DNA of 64,000 nucleotides from Hyphomicrobiales bacterium (GTDB taxonomy: Bacteria > Pseudomonadota > Alphaproteobacteria > Rickettsiales > JACKKO01). Positions within the stretch are counted from its first letter, which is position 1. Every line of letters begins with the position of its first letter. The stretch spans positions 124,001 to 188,000 of the forward strand of contig JACKKO010000002.1 of the NCBI GenBank assembly GCA_024236395.1. The letters are read 5' to 3'. This document shows positions 8,125-18,400 of the stretch, piece by piece. Made by a program: the position numbers and the translations under genes. The notes under the pieces were generated by a model. The model was not told the origin of the DNA. It saw only the letters and a list, made by a program, of their open reading frames with translations, and searched no databases.

Positions 8125-9123
8125 ATGGCCTACCGCCTGATTCATCTGCATGTCAGCACCCCCACCCTACCGGGAGTGGACGAGGTGAAGTCCATGCCGG
8201 AAGTCCGCGATTTCACGCGGCAGCCGCAGGAAAGCGGTGGGTTTGTGTACCACATCCTCACCCGCACGGAAGAATTGCAGGCAATCACTGACCGCATCTG
8301 CGGCATCCTCGGCAAAACCCCATACCAGATGTCCATCCTGCCGGTGGAAACCGTGCTCCCCAAACCGCCCGCCCCGGAACTGGTGCCGGAAGAAAAAAAG
8401 AAAACCTTGTTCGGGATCAGCCGTGAAGAACTCTATGATGATGTGGAACGCGGCGCAGTAGTGAATACCAATTTCATCTGGCTGACGATATTTTCAACGG
8501 TGGTAGCCGCAATCGGCCTGCTGGAAAATAATGTGGCCGTCGTCATTGGTGCGATGGTCATTGCCCCCCTGCTCGGCCCCAATATTGCGCTGGCACTGGC
8601 CTCCGCGCTGGGCGATATCCCGCTGCTGCGGCGTGCAATCGTTACTAACCTGACCGGCGTTACGATTGCCCTGCTGATTTCCATTGGGGTGGGGATGTTC
8701 TGGCCGGGCCCGCTGGATAGCCCGGAACTACTCAGCCGCACCGACGTGGGGTTTGATGGAATAATCCTGGCCATCGTGGCAGGAGCGGCGGGCGTGCTTT
8801 CACTGACCAGCGGCGTTCCCAGTGTGCTAGTGGGGGTGATGGTCGCTGTCGCCCTGTTACCGCCCGCTGTCACGCTTGGCGTGTTCCTGGGAGTCGGCAA
8901 TTTTACGCTGGCGATGGGAGCCGGATTATTGCTTGCCGTCAATGTGGTATGCGTCAACTTGGCAGCAAAATTCGTATTTCTTTTCAAGGGCATCCGCCCG
9001 CGTAGCTGGTATCAGCAGCAGCAGGCTAAAGCGGCTACCCGCTGGAGTATGCTGTTCTGGATCATTTCGCTCCTGCTATTAATGGGCGTAATCATCCTGC
9101 GCAGCCGCGTGGAACTACCATAA
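8125..9123 (+). CDS. DUF389 membrane protein
   Basis: The 332-residue protein has a soluble N-terminal domain of about 100 residues, then a DUF389 membrane domain with about six hydrophobic spans starting at about residue 118. Conserved family segments are NNVAVVIGAMVIAPLLGPN and SGVPSVLVGVMVAVALLPP. The family is widespread and its biochemical role is unsettled. It starts 8 nt after purB and may be co-transcribed with it, but no functional link is evident. Confidence 0.85.
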   Translation: MAYRLIHLHVSTPTLPGVDEVKSMPEVRDFTRQPQESGGFVYHILTRTEELQAITDRICGILGKTPYQMSILPVETVLPKPPAPELVPEEKKKTLFGISREELYDDVERGAVVNTNFIWLTIFSTVVAAIGLLENNVAVVIGAMVIAPLLGPNIALALASALGDIPLLRRAIVTNLTGVTIALLISIGVGMFWPGPLDSPELLSRTDVGFDGIILAIVAGAAGVLSLTSGVPSVLVGVMVAVALLPPAVTLGVFLGVGNFTLAMGAGLLLAVNVVCVNLAAKFVFLFKGIRPRSWYQQQQAKAATRWSMLFWIISLLLLMGVIILRSRVELP

Positions 9124-9185
9124 TTGCTCGACATTCCCGGTAATTTCGTTTAGTTTACGCGCAAATTCATTTTTTGGAGGAAACC

Positions 9186-9437
9186 ATGCTGAATGAGCCG
9201 CATAATCTGGTGGCAGAACTGCCGGAATATAAAGAAGATATTCACAACCTGAAGATTAGTAATAAACATTTTGCCCGTCTGATGGAGCAATATAACGATC
9301 TGGATAAGCAAATCCTGCAGATTGAAAAAAGCGGTGAAAACGTCTCGGATTTCCACCTGGAAGACCTGAAGAAAAAGCGCCTCGCGCTGAAAGATGAACT
9401 CTTCGGGATGATTGAGGAACATCGCAAAGCAGGCTAA
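9186..9437 (+). CDS. DUF465 (YdcH-like) small helical protein
   Basis: An 83-residue helical hairpin protein of the DUF465/YdcH family, recognised by the pattern H-x-x-F-x-x-L-x-x-x-Y-x-x-L-D-x-x-I and the late L-K-K-x-R-L-x-L-K-D-E-L. The ATG at 9186 follows TTTGGAGG; a TTG 12 nt earlier lies in the ribosome site itself. Function is unknown. It ends 3 nt before the Nudix gene. Confidence 0.85.
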   Translation: MLNEPHNLVAELPEYKEDIHNLKISNKHFARLMEQYNDLDKQILQIEKSGENVSDFHLEDLKKKRLALKDELFGMIEEHRKAG

Positions 9438-9440
9438 TCT

Positions 9441-10202
9441 TTGGAATGGTCTGTTTTAGCTGAGGAATTTAATAACCAGCCTGAAAATTATATCGGCGAT
9501 CGTGCGGTGCGTGAGAGTGCCGTTGTGGTGCTGCTACACCTCAACCAAGACAACGAGCCTGCACTCCTGATTACCCGTCGCACCTCCACGTTAGGGGCAT
9601 GGCCCAGTGTATTGAGCCATGCCGGGGGAAAAATTGAACCAGGTGAGAGTTTTTACACCGCTTCAATTCGCGAACTTATCGAAGAAGTAGGGCTTCCCAC
9701 ACTACAAATCGTCGAGAAACTACCAAATATTTACCTTTTTGGCACCCTCCCGCCTCGTTATATTCCACCCCACAATCCAAAGAATGTCGATCGCCTCTCT
9801 CCGGTAGTGGCAATCCTTAACCCCAAAATCACGCCGGACATGCTTACGGCAAGTGCCTCCGAAGTCGCTGAAATTCTGAGCGTCCCAATAGCGACATTGT
9901 TTAACCCTGAAAACTTTGAATATTTTGCAAACCCTAACACTCAACTGAATGAAGTTATGCAGTGTCCGGTCATCCGTATTAATAAAAAAGATACCCTCTG
10001 GGGTGTAACAGCCACTATCGTGAAGGACCTCTACCAGGAATTTGGGGCAGATGAACACAGTATAAACCGCCTGAAATCAGCCATAAACCAACGGCTGGAC
10101 AAAACGACACTCACACCACTGCAGCATGATAACAAAAGCGCGACTTTCTGTGAAAGTGTCAAAGCTCGCCTATCAAAATCACCGGGCGAGTGGTTTCGTT
10201 AG
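9441..10202 (+). CDS. Nudix hydrolase, probable CoA-pyrophosphatase-like
   Basis: The 253-residue protein contains a perfect Nudix box, G-x5-E-x7-R-E-L-x-E-E-x-G-L (GKIEPGESFYTASIRELIEE at about residues 55-74), preceded by LSHAGG. A CoA/NADH diphosphatase role fits the length and the strand arrangement, but the substrate cannot be fixed from sequence. The only in-frame start after the upstream TAA is TTG at 9441, directly behind the DUF465 gene, with a weak ribosome site; translational coupling is likely. The C-terminal 40 residues are polar and not typical of the core family. Confidence 0.8.
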   Translation: MEWSVLAEEFNNQPENYIGDRAVRESAVVVLLHLNQDNEPALLITRRTSTLGAWPSVLSHAGGKIEPGESFYTASIRELIEEVGLPTLQIVEKLPNIYLFGTLPPRYIPPHNPKNVDRLSPVVAILNPKITPDMLTASASEVAEILSVPIATLFNPENFEYFANPNTQLNEVMQCPVIRINKKDTLWGVTATIVKDLYQEFGADEHSINRLKSAINQRLDKTTLTPLQHDNKSATFCESVKARLSKSPGEWFR

Positions 10203-10208
10203 GCTACT

Positions 10209-10823
10209 CTACTTTCTTTTCTTCTGAGATTTCCGTTTCAGCCATGCCCAGAGCGTATGTTCCGGCTCCACGATTACTACGGTACGTGCCAGCATATCGT
10301 GCCAGGCACGACGACGTTTGTTAAATAACATCCAGAAAAAGCCCAGTCCCAGCGGTAGCGCCGAAATAAAATACCCCAGATACCGCACGACATATTGCCA
10401 GTTCGTTGGCTTTCGCCCTGTTTTGCTGTCCACAATGCGCATCCCCAGAACCATTTTTCCCGGCGTTGCTTCATTGGATATCCACAAGACCACCACCACC
10501 ACACCCATAATCAGCGTTTCCGTCAAGCGCATGGAAATATAATGTGCCAACCCGCCCTGATAGAATAAATACATAAATACGGCCTGGCTGGCATGCTCAT
10601 CCGATATGGTGCCCTGATTGTGTTTTTCCAGAATTGTCGTCAGCTCTGGCGGCAGTTGGCCTTGTGGAAAAAACGGGACAATCAGCAGTAACGAAAAGAG
10701 CAGGTCCAGTAATGTAGCGACCAGCCGTTGATTGAACGTGGAGTAGACTGGCTCCGGCGCATCTGTCGATACGACATTTTCCTGTTTTTTTACCTGACTA
10801 TCTCTACCTTTGATTACACGCAT
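10209..10823 (-). CDS. RDD-family membrane protein
   Basis: A 204-residue RDD-domain protein: RLVATLLDLLFSLLL (first span with Arg and Asp), a central span near IMGVVVVVLW, then TPGKMVLGMRIVD and a last span before WHDMLARTVVIVE. The C-terminus is very basic (LKRKSQKKRK). RDD proteins are small three-span membrane proteins, some linked to ion transport. Its start overlaps the end of bioD by 10 nt with a good AGGAG site, so it is the last gene of the bioF-H-C-D operon, although it has no known role in biotin metabolism. Confidence 0.85.
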   Translation of the reverse strand: MRVIKGRDSQVKKQENVVSTDAPEPVYSTFNQRLVATLLDLLFSLLLIVPFFPQGQLPPELTTILEKHNQGTISDEHASQAVFMYLFYQGGLAHYISMRLTETLIMGVVVVVLWISNEATPGKMVLGMRIVDSKTGRKPTNWQYVVRYLGYFISALPLGLGFFWMLFNKRRRAWHDMLARTVVIVEPEHTLWAWLKRKSQKKRK

Positions 10824-11488
10824 TCTACCAGCTCCTGTATATTAGGCATACGCCGCCATGGCTCGCCACCATCATAGCGGAAACGCGGCACCGGGAAAAT
10901 GGGCTTATGCACAAATCGCCTGAGCGTCTGGCAGGTTTCATCCAGCGATACCGGGCTTTCTTCCGACTCACTCACAATGAGCGCCTGCACAAAAATCTGC
11001 CGCTTGCGCAATACTTCCAGTGCGGTCAGTGTATGGCTTAGGCTCCCCAGGTAGCTTCCCGCTACCAGCAACACCGGCCAGCACAGCGCCTGCATCCAGT
11101 CACACACCGTATGTTCTGCGTTGAGTGGCACCATAATACCCCCCACGCCTTCCGCCAGCACGATATCCGCATGCGTATGGTAACAATGGAAAACAACCTC
11201 TTCCAGCCTCAGCACCCTGCTTTCGCGCGCTGCTGCCATATCCGGGGAAAGCGGTGCAGCAAAACGAAACGGCGAGACTTCCGCAATGGTACTTTCATCC
11301 TGTGGTAATTCCATGCTACGCAACAGAATCGCTGTATCGGAATTAGGGTCATACGGATCCCAGCCGCTGATGACTGGCTTAATCGCCTTCACAAATTTGC
11401 CCGCCTGTCGCAACTGATGGCACAAAGCCGCTGTCACCAGCGTTTTACCAACACCAGTCCCCGTGGCCGTGATAAAATAACGGCTCAT
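10814..11488 (-). CDS. bioD: Dethiobiotin synthetase
   Basis: This 224-residue ATP-dependent enzyme closes the ureido ring of dethiobiotin from 7,8-diaminopelargonate and CO2. The P-loop is TGTGVGKT (9-16), followed by KAIKPVISG with the catalytic lysines. EGVGGIMVPL (near 115) is the conserved carbamate/Mg loop. It overlaps bioC by 4 nt upstream and the RDD gene by 10 nt downstream. The reaction before it, by BioA or an alternative aminotransferase, is not encoded in this window. Confidence 0.95.
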   Translation of the reverse strand: MSRYFITATGTGVGKTLVTAALCHQLRQAGKFVKAIKPVISGWDPYDPNSDTAILLRSMELPQDESTIAEVSPFRFAAPLSPDMAAARESRVLRLEEVVFHCYHTHADIVLAEGVGGIMVPLNAEHTVCDWMQALCWPVLLVAGSYLGSLSHTLTALEVLRKRQIFVQALIVSESEESPVSLDETCQTLRRFVHKPIFPVPRFRYDGGEPWRRMPNIQELVECV

Positions 11489-12255
11489 GCTTTCCTCGCC
11501 TGGATGGTCAGTACCTGCCAGCTTGCAGTCACCGGGCCTTCTGGTATATCCATGTGCTGACGATAGGCATCTTCCAGCCGCGTAAAAAATGTCCGCCCCG
11601 GGTAGCGTACCACGCCACCACGTGCCCGCCCACCAATGCGCTTCAGATGATGTAACAAATCACGCACGGAGTTATAGGATTCGGTATACGTCTCCCGCTG
11701 AATCTGCAGAGAGGCATCGCCAAACACCTCCTTCAACGGGCGCAGCACCGCCACCAGCGATGGAAATTCCAGCACACGCCCTGCTGCTCCCACTGCCTGA
11801 TAGGCGGCAGCCAGTTCTGCCAGCGAACCTTCTACAAAAAGCGCCAATGCCAGCCGGCCACGTTTTTGCAGCACCCGGTGCATCTCGGCCAGTGCCTCCG
11901 GCAATGCCGGCACCCATTGCAGCGCCAGCGTGCTCATCACCCCGGAAAAACTGGCGTCGGCAAATGGCAAGCTAGCCGCATCCCCGGCCACCGGTGTCCC
12001 AAAGCGCCCGGCCTCTTTGCACATCGCCGGAGAAAGATCATAGGGAACAATCCGCAGCTCCCCGATTTCCCGGATCAGTGCCTCTGCCAAAAAACCTGTT
12101 CCCGCGCCGATATCCAGGCAGCTCTGCACTTCCTCCCAGCCACGTGCTACCATGCGCGCCGCCATCGCTTCAGCAATCCGGCGCTGTAGCCCGGCCTGCG
12201 CAGCATAATGCTTTGCAGCACGGTCAAAATCCTGCTGTAATCTACGCTGTGGCAT
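11485..12255 (-). CDS. bioC: Malonyl-ACP O-methyltransferase
   Basis: The 256-residue SAM-dependent methyltransferase has motif I LDIGAGTGFLAEAL (47-60) and motif II-like YDLSPAMC. BioC methylates the free carboxyl of malonyl-ACP to start pimelate synthesis on the fatty-acid machinery. The N-terminal D-F-D-R-A-A-x-x-Y-x-x-x-A-x-L-Q-x-R pattern is typical of BioC. The start overlaps the end of bioH by 14 nt and the end overlaps bioD by 4 nt, as expected for a coupled operon. Confidence 0.93.
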   Translation of the reverse strand: MPQRRLQQDFDRAAKHYAAQAGLQRRIAEAMAARMVARGWEEVQSCLDIGAGTGFLAEALIREIGELRIVPYDLSPAMCKEAGRFGTPVAGDAASLPFADASFSGVMSTLALQWVPALPEALAEMHRVLQKRGRLALALFVEGSLAELAAAYQAVGAAGRVLEFPSLVAVLRPLKEVFGDASLQIQRETYTESYNSVRDLLHHLKRIGGRARGGVVRYPGRTFFTRLEDAYRQHMDIPEGPVTASWQVLTIQARKA

Positions 12256-12904
12256 AGGTGCGTATCGCTTCCTCTATCAACTGGCAAACGTGTGCGGTTG
12301 CATGGTGATGCAACGCATGCCCACACCCCGGCAAACAATGCAGCCTGCTGCCGGGTATCAATGTTGCCAGCCGTTCCGACTCCGCAACCGGGATCACTGC
12401 ATCCTCCCTGCCATGCAGCAACAAGGTAGGCGGAAATGCCGAAAAGTCCAGCCCGGAAATATCCGTCTGCTCCAACACGCGCAGCCAATCATCCAGTGCC
12501 GGTACGTGCTGCAATGCAGGGCGATAGAGCGGGTATGGCGTTGCCGCCTTGCCTCCGGCATCACATAGCGCAGCAAAGCCCCTCAGAAATACTTCCGGCG
12601 TTTGAGTAAATTGCCGCACCGCCCGCCGGTATCCGGCATCACCCTGGAAGTGGCACGGCGTCCCCAGCAACACCAGAAGACGCGGCCGGAGAATCCCCTC
12701 CACCACCAAGCGCACGGCTAACTGTCCGCCCAGGCTCCAGCCAAGCAGCAGATCTGGCGCAGGCATTCCCTCACGCGCAATGTGCCATAAGGCGGCTTCA
12801 TCCAGCGCCATATAATCCAGTGCGTGCGCCTCGATAGCCTTCGGCAACAGCACACGCAGCGTCTGTGGGTCCTGCGCCCATCCACTCAGCATCAGGCAAC
12901 GCAT
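12242..12904 (-). CDS. bioH: Pimeloyl-ACP methyl ester esterase, BioH-like alpha/beta hydrolase
   Basis: This 220-residue alpha/beta hydrolase has nucleophile S57 in GWSLGG, D168 in LLHGREDAVIP and H196 in GCGHALHH. Its place between bioF and bioC indicates the esterase that removes the methyl group from pimeloyl-ACP methyl ester and so ends BioC-dependent chain building. The ATG at 12904 is preferred to a GTG at 12910 because the AGGGAG site is then correctly spaced. The start lies inside the last codons of bioF. Other esterases (BioG, BioK and so on) can replace BioH, but the G-W-S-L-G-G context favours the BioH type. Confidence 0.85.
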   Translation of the reverse strand: MRCLMLSGWAQDPQTLRVLLPKAIEAHALDYMALDEAALWHIAREGMPAPDLLLGWSLGGQLAVRLVVEGILRPRLLVLLGTPCHFQGDAGYRRAVRQFTQTPEVFLRGFAALCDAGGKAATPYPLYRPALQHVPALDDWLRVLEQTDISGLDFSAFPPTLLLHGREDAVIPVAESERLATLIPGSRLHCLPGCGHALHHHATAHVCQLIEEAIRTYATA

Positions 12905-13983
12905 CCACACTCCCTGACCGCCCGAATGAGCGCCTCCACCTGCACCTCCGTATGCAAACGGCTAAAGCTGAACCGCAACCGTGCTGTGCCCTTCGGCACC
13001 GTAGGCGGACGCATTACCGGCACATAGAATCCTTTGTTCTTTAACGCTTCCGAAGCCTTGAGTGCATCTTCCGCCGTTCCAATCACCACCGGCACAATGG
13101 CGCTCTCGGCCTCCGGCAAGCCTAGCCCATGCGTAAATTTCCGTGCGCGCTGCAAAGGCAGTGATATCCCCTGCTGCTGCATAATCCAGCGCACCCCGGC
13201 CTCCGCTGAAGCTACCACCCCAGGCGGCAGCGCCGTACTATAAATCAACGTCCGGGCATGATTTACCAGATACTCCCGCACCGGCGCTTTACAACAGACA
13301 TAACCGCCATAGCCCCCCACCGCCTTGGAGAGTGTTCCCATCTGCAGATGCGCCACACGCGGCGTCTCCACCACACCAAACCCGTGTGCATCATCGCTCA
13401 ACAACCATGCATCGTGCTGATCGGCCAGCGCACGCATCGCTTCTAATGGGGAAACATCCCCATCCATACTGAATACACTCTCCGTCAGGATGAGGCAGTT
13501 ATTGAATTTATTTCTATTTATTTCCAATTTATTATTTAGGATACTTAAATCGTTATGTGAGAATCGTAGCAGCCGCGCCCCACTGAGTTTCACCGCATCC
13601 AGCATACTGGCATGGATCAGCCGGTCAGCCATCACCAGATCACCCTTTCCCACCAACGCGGGGATCACCCCCAGCATCGCCAGATACCCACTACCAAAGA
13701 CCAGTGCGGCCTCCGTACCCTTAGCCGCCGCCAGCGCGGCCTCCAGCTTCGTATAGCCCGGTGAAAGTTCCTGCACCAGACGCGATGCCCCCGCCCCGGC
13801 ACCCCATTGCGCCAGGGCCTGTTCTCCGGCTGCCACTACCGTCGGCTCCTGGGAAAGCCCCAGATAATCATTGGTGGCAAAAGAAACCAGCCCCGTCTGC
13901 GCGTCCGGCTGAATCGCGCGCAACAGATGGGCGGCGTGCCGCTCGGCAAGATGCTGTGTCACCATTGTTTCCAGTGCTGGCAT
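12892..13983 (-). CDS. bioF: 8-amino-7-oxononanoate synthase
   Basis: This 363-residue PLP enzyme condenses pimeloyl-ACP or -CoA with alanine. The Schiff-base lysine is K220 in [12 protein letters not shown], and the PLP-nitrogen aspartate lies in [10 protein letters not shown] (196-205). The C-terminal [15 protein letters not shown] motif is present. It begins the minus-strand bio operon, with its ATG only 30 nt from that of divergent bioB. A short patch (about 13499-13562, residues 141-162, rich in Asn, Ile and Lys) is markedly AT-rich compared with the rest, while flanking motifs are intact. Confidence 0.95.
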   Translation of the reverse strand: MPALETMVTQHLAERHAAHLLRAIQPDAQTGLVSFATNDYLGLSQEPTVVAAGEQALAQWGAGAGASRLVQELSPGYTKLEAALAAAKGTEAALVFGSGYLAMLGVIPALVGKGDLVMADRLIHASMLDAVKLSGARLLRFSHNDLSILNNKLEINRNKFNNCLILTESVFSMDGDVSPLEAMRALADQHDAWLLSDDAHGFGVVETPRVAHLQMGTLSKAVGGYGGYVCCKAPVREYLVNHARTLIYSTALPPGVVASAEAGVRWIMQQQGISLPLQRARKFTHGLGLPEAESAIVPVVIGTAEDALKASEALKNKGFYVPVMRPPTVPKGTARLRFSFSRLHTEVQVEALIRAVRECGCVA

Positions 13984-14013
13984 TTTGGATCAATTCCGTA
14001 TATAAGGCCTTCT
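13984..14013. promoter_or_regulatory. 30-bp divergent gap between bioF and bioB
   Basis: The starts of bioF (minus) and bioB (plus) are separated by 30 bp. That is too short for two full promoters, so both promoters must reach into the opposite coding regions. An AAGG ribosome site for bioB lies at 14005-14008. I see no BirA- or BioR-type operator here. Confidence 0.5.
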
Positions 14014-14997
14014 ATGCTTGTTCCTATGCCAAAAACACACGAAACGCAACCGTCCGGCAGCCTACGGCATGACTGGACGCAGGAAGAAATCGTCGCATTA
14101 TTTGATTTGCCGCTGAACGACCTGCTCTTCCAGGCGCATACGGTGCACCGGCAGCATTTTCCGGCAAACGAAGTCCAGGTTAGCACCTTGCTCAGCATCA
14201 AGACCGGCGGGTGTGAGGAGGATTGTGCCTATTGTCCGCAAAGCGCCCGTTACCACACCGAGGTAAAAGCCGAAAAGCTGATGGATGTAGAAAATGTGGT
14301 TGCTTGTGCACGCAAAGCCAAGGAAGCCGGGGCCAGCCGTTTCTGTATGGGTGCGGCATGGCGTAGCCCCAAAGAGCGGGACATGCCCAAGCTGGAAGCC
14401 ATGATCCGTGAAGTCCGTGCACTGGGGCTGGAAACCTGCATGACGCTGGGGATGCTGGACGAAACACAGGCCAAAACCCTGAAGCAGGCCGGGCTGGACT
14501 ACTACAATCACAATATTGATACCTCCGAGGAATACTACGGCGAGATCATCACCACCCGGAATTTTGAAGACCGGCTGAACACATTGGAGCATGTGCGCGA
14601 CGCCGGGATGCATGTGTGCAGCGGGGGTATCGTGGGAATGGGAGAATCCGTGGACGATCGCGCCGCCATGCTGCGAACACTGGCCAACCTGCCGCAGCAC
14701 CCGGAAAGCGTTCCGATTAACCTACTGGTGAAGGTGGAAGGCACGCCGCTGGAGCAGCAGCAGGAAACCGACCCGCTGGATTTTGTGCGTACCATTGCCG
14801 TGGCGCGCATCCTGATGCCGACTTCCCGCGTACGGCTTTCCGCCGGGCGTGAGGAAATGAACGATAGCGTACAGACCCTGTGCTTCTTCGCCGGGGCAAA
14901 CTCCGTGTTCTACGGAGAAAAGCTGCTAACCACCGCGAATCCCGCCACAGAAAAAGATCAGGCCTTATTCAAACGACTGGGCATTCAGACCTGCTGA
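14014..14997 (+). CDS. bioB: Biotin synthase
   Basis: This 327-residue radical-SAM enzyme inserts sulfur into dethiobiotin. The [4Fe-4S] motif C-x3-C-x2-C is C67-C71-C74 in [14 protein letters not shown]. Cys ligands of the second cluster occur in RFCMGAAWR and ETCMTLGML. The [12 protein letters not shown] and RLSAGREEM segments (the latter with the conserved Arg) are intact. I placed the start at 14014 after AAGG; the reading frame is open much further upstream, antisense to bioF, but that part is not conserved protein. The last 13 nt overlap the convergent DUF1294 gene. Confidence 0.96.
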   Translation: MLVPMPKTHETQPSGSLRHDWTQEEIVALFDLPLNDLLFQAHTVHRQHFPANEVQVSTLLSIKTGGCEEDCAYCPQSARYHTEVKAEKLMDVENVVACARKAKEAGASRFCMGAAWRSPKERDMPKLEAMIREVRALGLETCMTLGMLDETQAKTLKQAGLDYYNHNIDTSEEYYGEIITTRNFEDRLNTLEHVRDAGMHVCSGGIVGMGESVDDRAAMLRTLANLPQHPESVPINLLVKVEGTPLEQQQETDPLDFVRTIAVARILMPTSRVRLSAGREEMNDSVQTLCFFAGANSVFYGEKLLTTANPATEKDQALFKRLGIQTC

Positions 14998-15437
14998 CGC
15001 AGTATCAGCGCCAGTAGCACCACGATCGCCGTTACCTGCATCGCCATGATAATCCGGAATTGTAGCTGAAAGGATTGTTTACGCGTTTTATGCCGGAACA
15101 CGCGCTGCCCCAACCACGCCGCCAGTGTGCCACCCGCCAGTGCATGGGCATGCATCACCCGCTCCGGGATACGCCAGCCACCCCGCATCGCCCTGTTTTT
15201 ATCCCACCCCACCATCACAAACGTAATCAGGTTCAGCGAAAGCAGATGCAGTAACACCGACAATATCAATGCTGGCGGTTTAAATGGCACAAAACTATGC
15301 GGCAATATCGGCTCCAATAGCACCGCCGCTCCGCTGGCCAGCAGAATATGCAGCATATACCAGCGCTGCTGCAGCGGCTTCAGCCAAACCGCCAACGCCA
15401 ACACCAGCGAGAATGTCGTCAACAACAGACCGCTCAT
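14985..15437 (-). CDS. DUF1294 membrane protein
   Basis: A 150-residue protein with about four hydrophobic spans. The DUF1294 signature is clear: [16 protein letters not shown] followed by [19 protein letters not shown]. The family's role is unknown; it is a small inner-membrane protein. It starts 4 nt inside the end of the AsmA-like gene and is translated with it, and its 3' end overlaps bioB on the other strand. Confidence 0.85.
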   Translation of the reverse strand: MSGLLLTTFSLVLALAVWLKPLQQRWYMLHILLASGAAVLLEPILPHSFVPFKPPALILSVLLHLLSLNLITFVMVGWDKNRAMRGGWRIPERVMHAHALAGGTLAAWLGQRVFRHKTRKQSFQLQFRIIMAMQVTAIVVLLALILRQQV

Positions 15438-18400
15438 TTTTTATCACCGGCCTCCGGAAGGTCCCAGACATTCCGCAAAAATCCCGGAGTTAGCAAACTC
15501 AGTGGATTGACTGTAATTTCTGGTTCCGGGTAGGATCCACTAAGGCTATAATTAGTCGCCAGTACCCCTTCGCCTTCTTTTCCCACCAGCAATTTTCCCA
15601 GCAACGGTACATTGCCCAATATCGTATTCAGTGCGTAAGCAGGCACCAATGCGCCTTTCAGATCCATCGTTGCCTGCTTGGGCTGTACATTCCCCTCCAG
15701 CGTGAAGCCCAATGCATTCCCTGAAGCCTTGACACCTTTCAGGCTCAGTAAATCTTCTACGTAGGAAAACTCCCCTTTGAGTTTATTAAAAGTAATCCCC
15801 TGACCATTTAGCAGGTCCAGCACCCCGACAAGTGACCCAAGTGAAAGCAGCTTAGCAAGCACCGGTGCTTTTTGCAGTGTAAAATCCTTTGCATGAACTT
15901 TACCATCGTATATGGCGTACCTACTATCCTTCTGGTCTTCATAGCGCGCACTTAGTTCCAGTGCTCCATTCCGAATATAGCCAGGGAAATCCATTGCCCT
16001 CAGCATATGTCCGGCATCTTCTGTCTGAACACGTATCATGCACCCTTCTTCTGATTGCCGGGCGCGATAAGAAAACCCCTTCCCAATTTCACCACGGATA
16101 CGCGCCCCCAACGTCGCTTCCGGACAACCGGTTACATCCCGTGTCACCAACAGGAAATCATCCAACACCACATCACCTGCCGCCAACACATGGTTGATAT
16201 CCGCATTTACCCGAATGTATTGTTCCTTCGTTTCCGGCAGAACATTAGCCCAGTAGGCAGTAATCAGCGGCCGTACATCCCATTGCTTCCCCCTTATATC
16301 TGCCCGAAGCACCCCGCCACTACTGTGCTGGATTCTGAAACTCAGATCATTATCACCGTAACGCAAGGATTCCAGCGTCACTTTCCAGCTCTCAGGGCTG
16401 GCCACATTATCCAGTTCCAGCGAACCATTTGCCTTTAAAAATCCATCACCGGCATCAATCGTAAACCGGTTAACCCGCAATTGCTTATTCTGCCCAGGGG
16501 TTGCGCTGAAGGACGCCCTGAACGGCATCGTGCGCGGCTCTATCCATCCCAGCGCCGGAATTGAAAGCTGTATCTCTTTTGCAGCAATATTTCCTTCAAA
16601 ACGTACATCCTTTAGCCCCTGCCACATTTCCAATGTCACATCCATATTGCCATACACCACTTCTGGCAAATCCACTCCCAGTTTTTCCAATTCGCTGGGG
16701 GTGAGCGTAGAAGTAAACGTATACTGCCCTTCTTCCACAGCGTGAGCATCCGGTGTACGTTTATAAGCTATAGTAACAGGCACGTTATTTACCCGCGCCT
16801 GACCCTGCATTGTGATATCCTGTTTACGGTAATGCAGTTTAAAATTCCCTTCGCTAATTGAGTAATCCCCCACCAGTTCCGGCGCAGCAACATTCTGTAA
16901 TTCACTATCAAGTGCGAAACGAACCTGATCCCCCCTAACCACTTGGCTTAAAGGCATCTCTATTGAAAACTGACTGTTTGCCTGTCCTGAAATCTCGGAG
17001 AGCCGTGTCGCCATCATCTCCGTTTCCGTCTCTGCCAGAGCATCATTCGCTATAATGATATCCGTTAGCGGACCGCGTGCTTGCACCTGTACAGATAACT
17101 CCGGTGTATCCCCCATGTTCATAATACTGACATTGCCATTCACAGCGGAGTGCAGCACATTACCCTGCCTAATATTCAGGATCATATCATGCAAGGTAAA
17201 CAATGCCGTCCCTTCAGCATCTTTTATGGGAGGCAGCGGCGAGAAATAATCCGCGTATAACTTCTGATAATCTACCCGGGCATCCAACGCCGTAGCATGG
17301 TAGGATGTATCATTCTCATTACCTGTACGTTCCAGCACCAGTTTCAATGTACCATTTGCCAATCCACTTGTAATATGGCTCGTCACCCAGTCACGGGAAT
17401 CTGCCCCCAACATCGGTGGCCAGTAGCGCGCCAGTTGCGCCAAAGGAGTATGCTTAGCCTTAATATCCAGCACAATACGTGGTTGTTTCTTTATATTTAC
17501 CTTATCCTCCAATGGTGCGTGCTCCACATACGAGTATTGCCCTTTCACCGCAAGCGAAGGCATTGTATTACCTGTACTACTGGCCTTGAAATTTGCCCGT
17601 TGCAAACGTCCATCAGAAAATAAACGTAAAGAGGCTTCGGTATCAAACACCATTCCGGTATCTACTAACCAGCGCTGCGAAGGCATTACGTCTGAAAGCA
17701 ATGCCGGGTGGACATTCTTGCCATCAATGACCAGCGCCATGCTGCGTTGCTCCGCCAAATACCCTGTCAGCGAGAGTTCGGAACGCACCCCTTCCACTAC
17801 GTCCACCTGCATCACGGTTTGTACGCCAATATGTTTCTCATCAATGGCCGTGAATTTGGTGGCCATGCGAGGTATGCTCCAGACAATCTCCTGCCCGTTG
17901 GTACGCAACTGCAGCATCGTATCGCTGAGGACTAAGTGCTCCAGTGGAATATGCTGACCATTGGCCTCAATGGAGCCAAGCACGTCACTGATCGCAGTCT
18001 GCAATAGCACGCCTGTTGCTTCTTCTGGAGCCAATGCAGAAAGCGCCTGACGTTGACGTAAGGCATCAATATCCAGTGTAAAATTCGCATGTTCTGCTGC
18101 CAGTTCATGCAGCACCACACGTCCCGTCAGCAGTGGCAGAAGGGCAATTCTGGCCCTGAGTTCAGGTAGTTGCAGCACCTCTTCACCTGCCGCATTAATA
18201 ACACCAAGTTGCTCTATCTCCAGCCCAAACGGACGGCTCCAGCCGTGCCAGCGAAGCTGTATCCCTCTGATTTTTACATCATAATTTGCACTAAGGCCGG
18301 AAAGCTCTTTCTCAACAGGCTTCACCAGTGATGGCATCGGCCGCGGACCTGTTATCACCCACGCCATCACCCCGGCCATACCAAGCAACAGCACTGCCAC

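Noticed and set aside
13807..14013. N-terminal extension of bioB upstream of 14014
   Set aside because: The extension is antisense to bioF and unlike any BioB N-terminus; the start at 14014 has a ribosome site and normal length.
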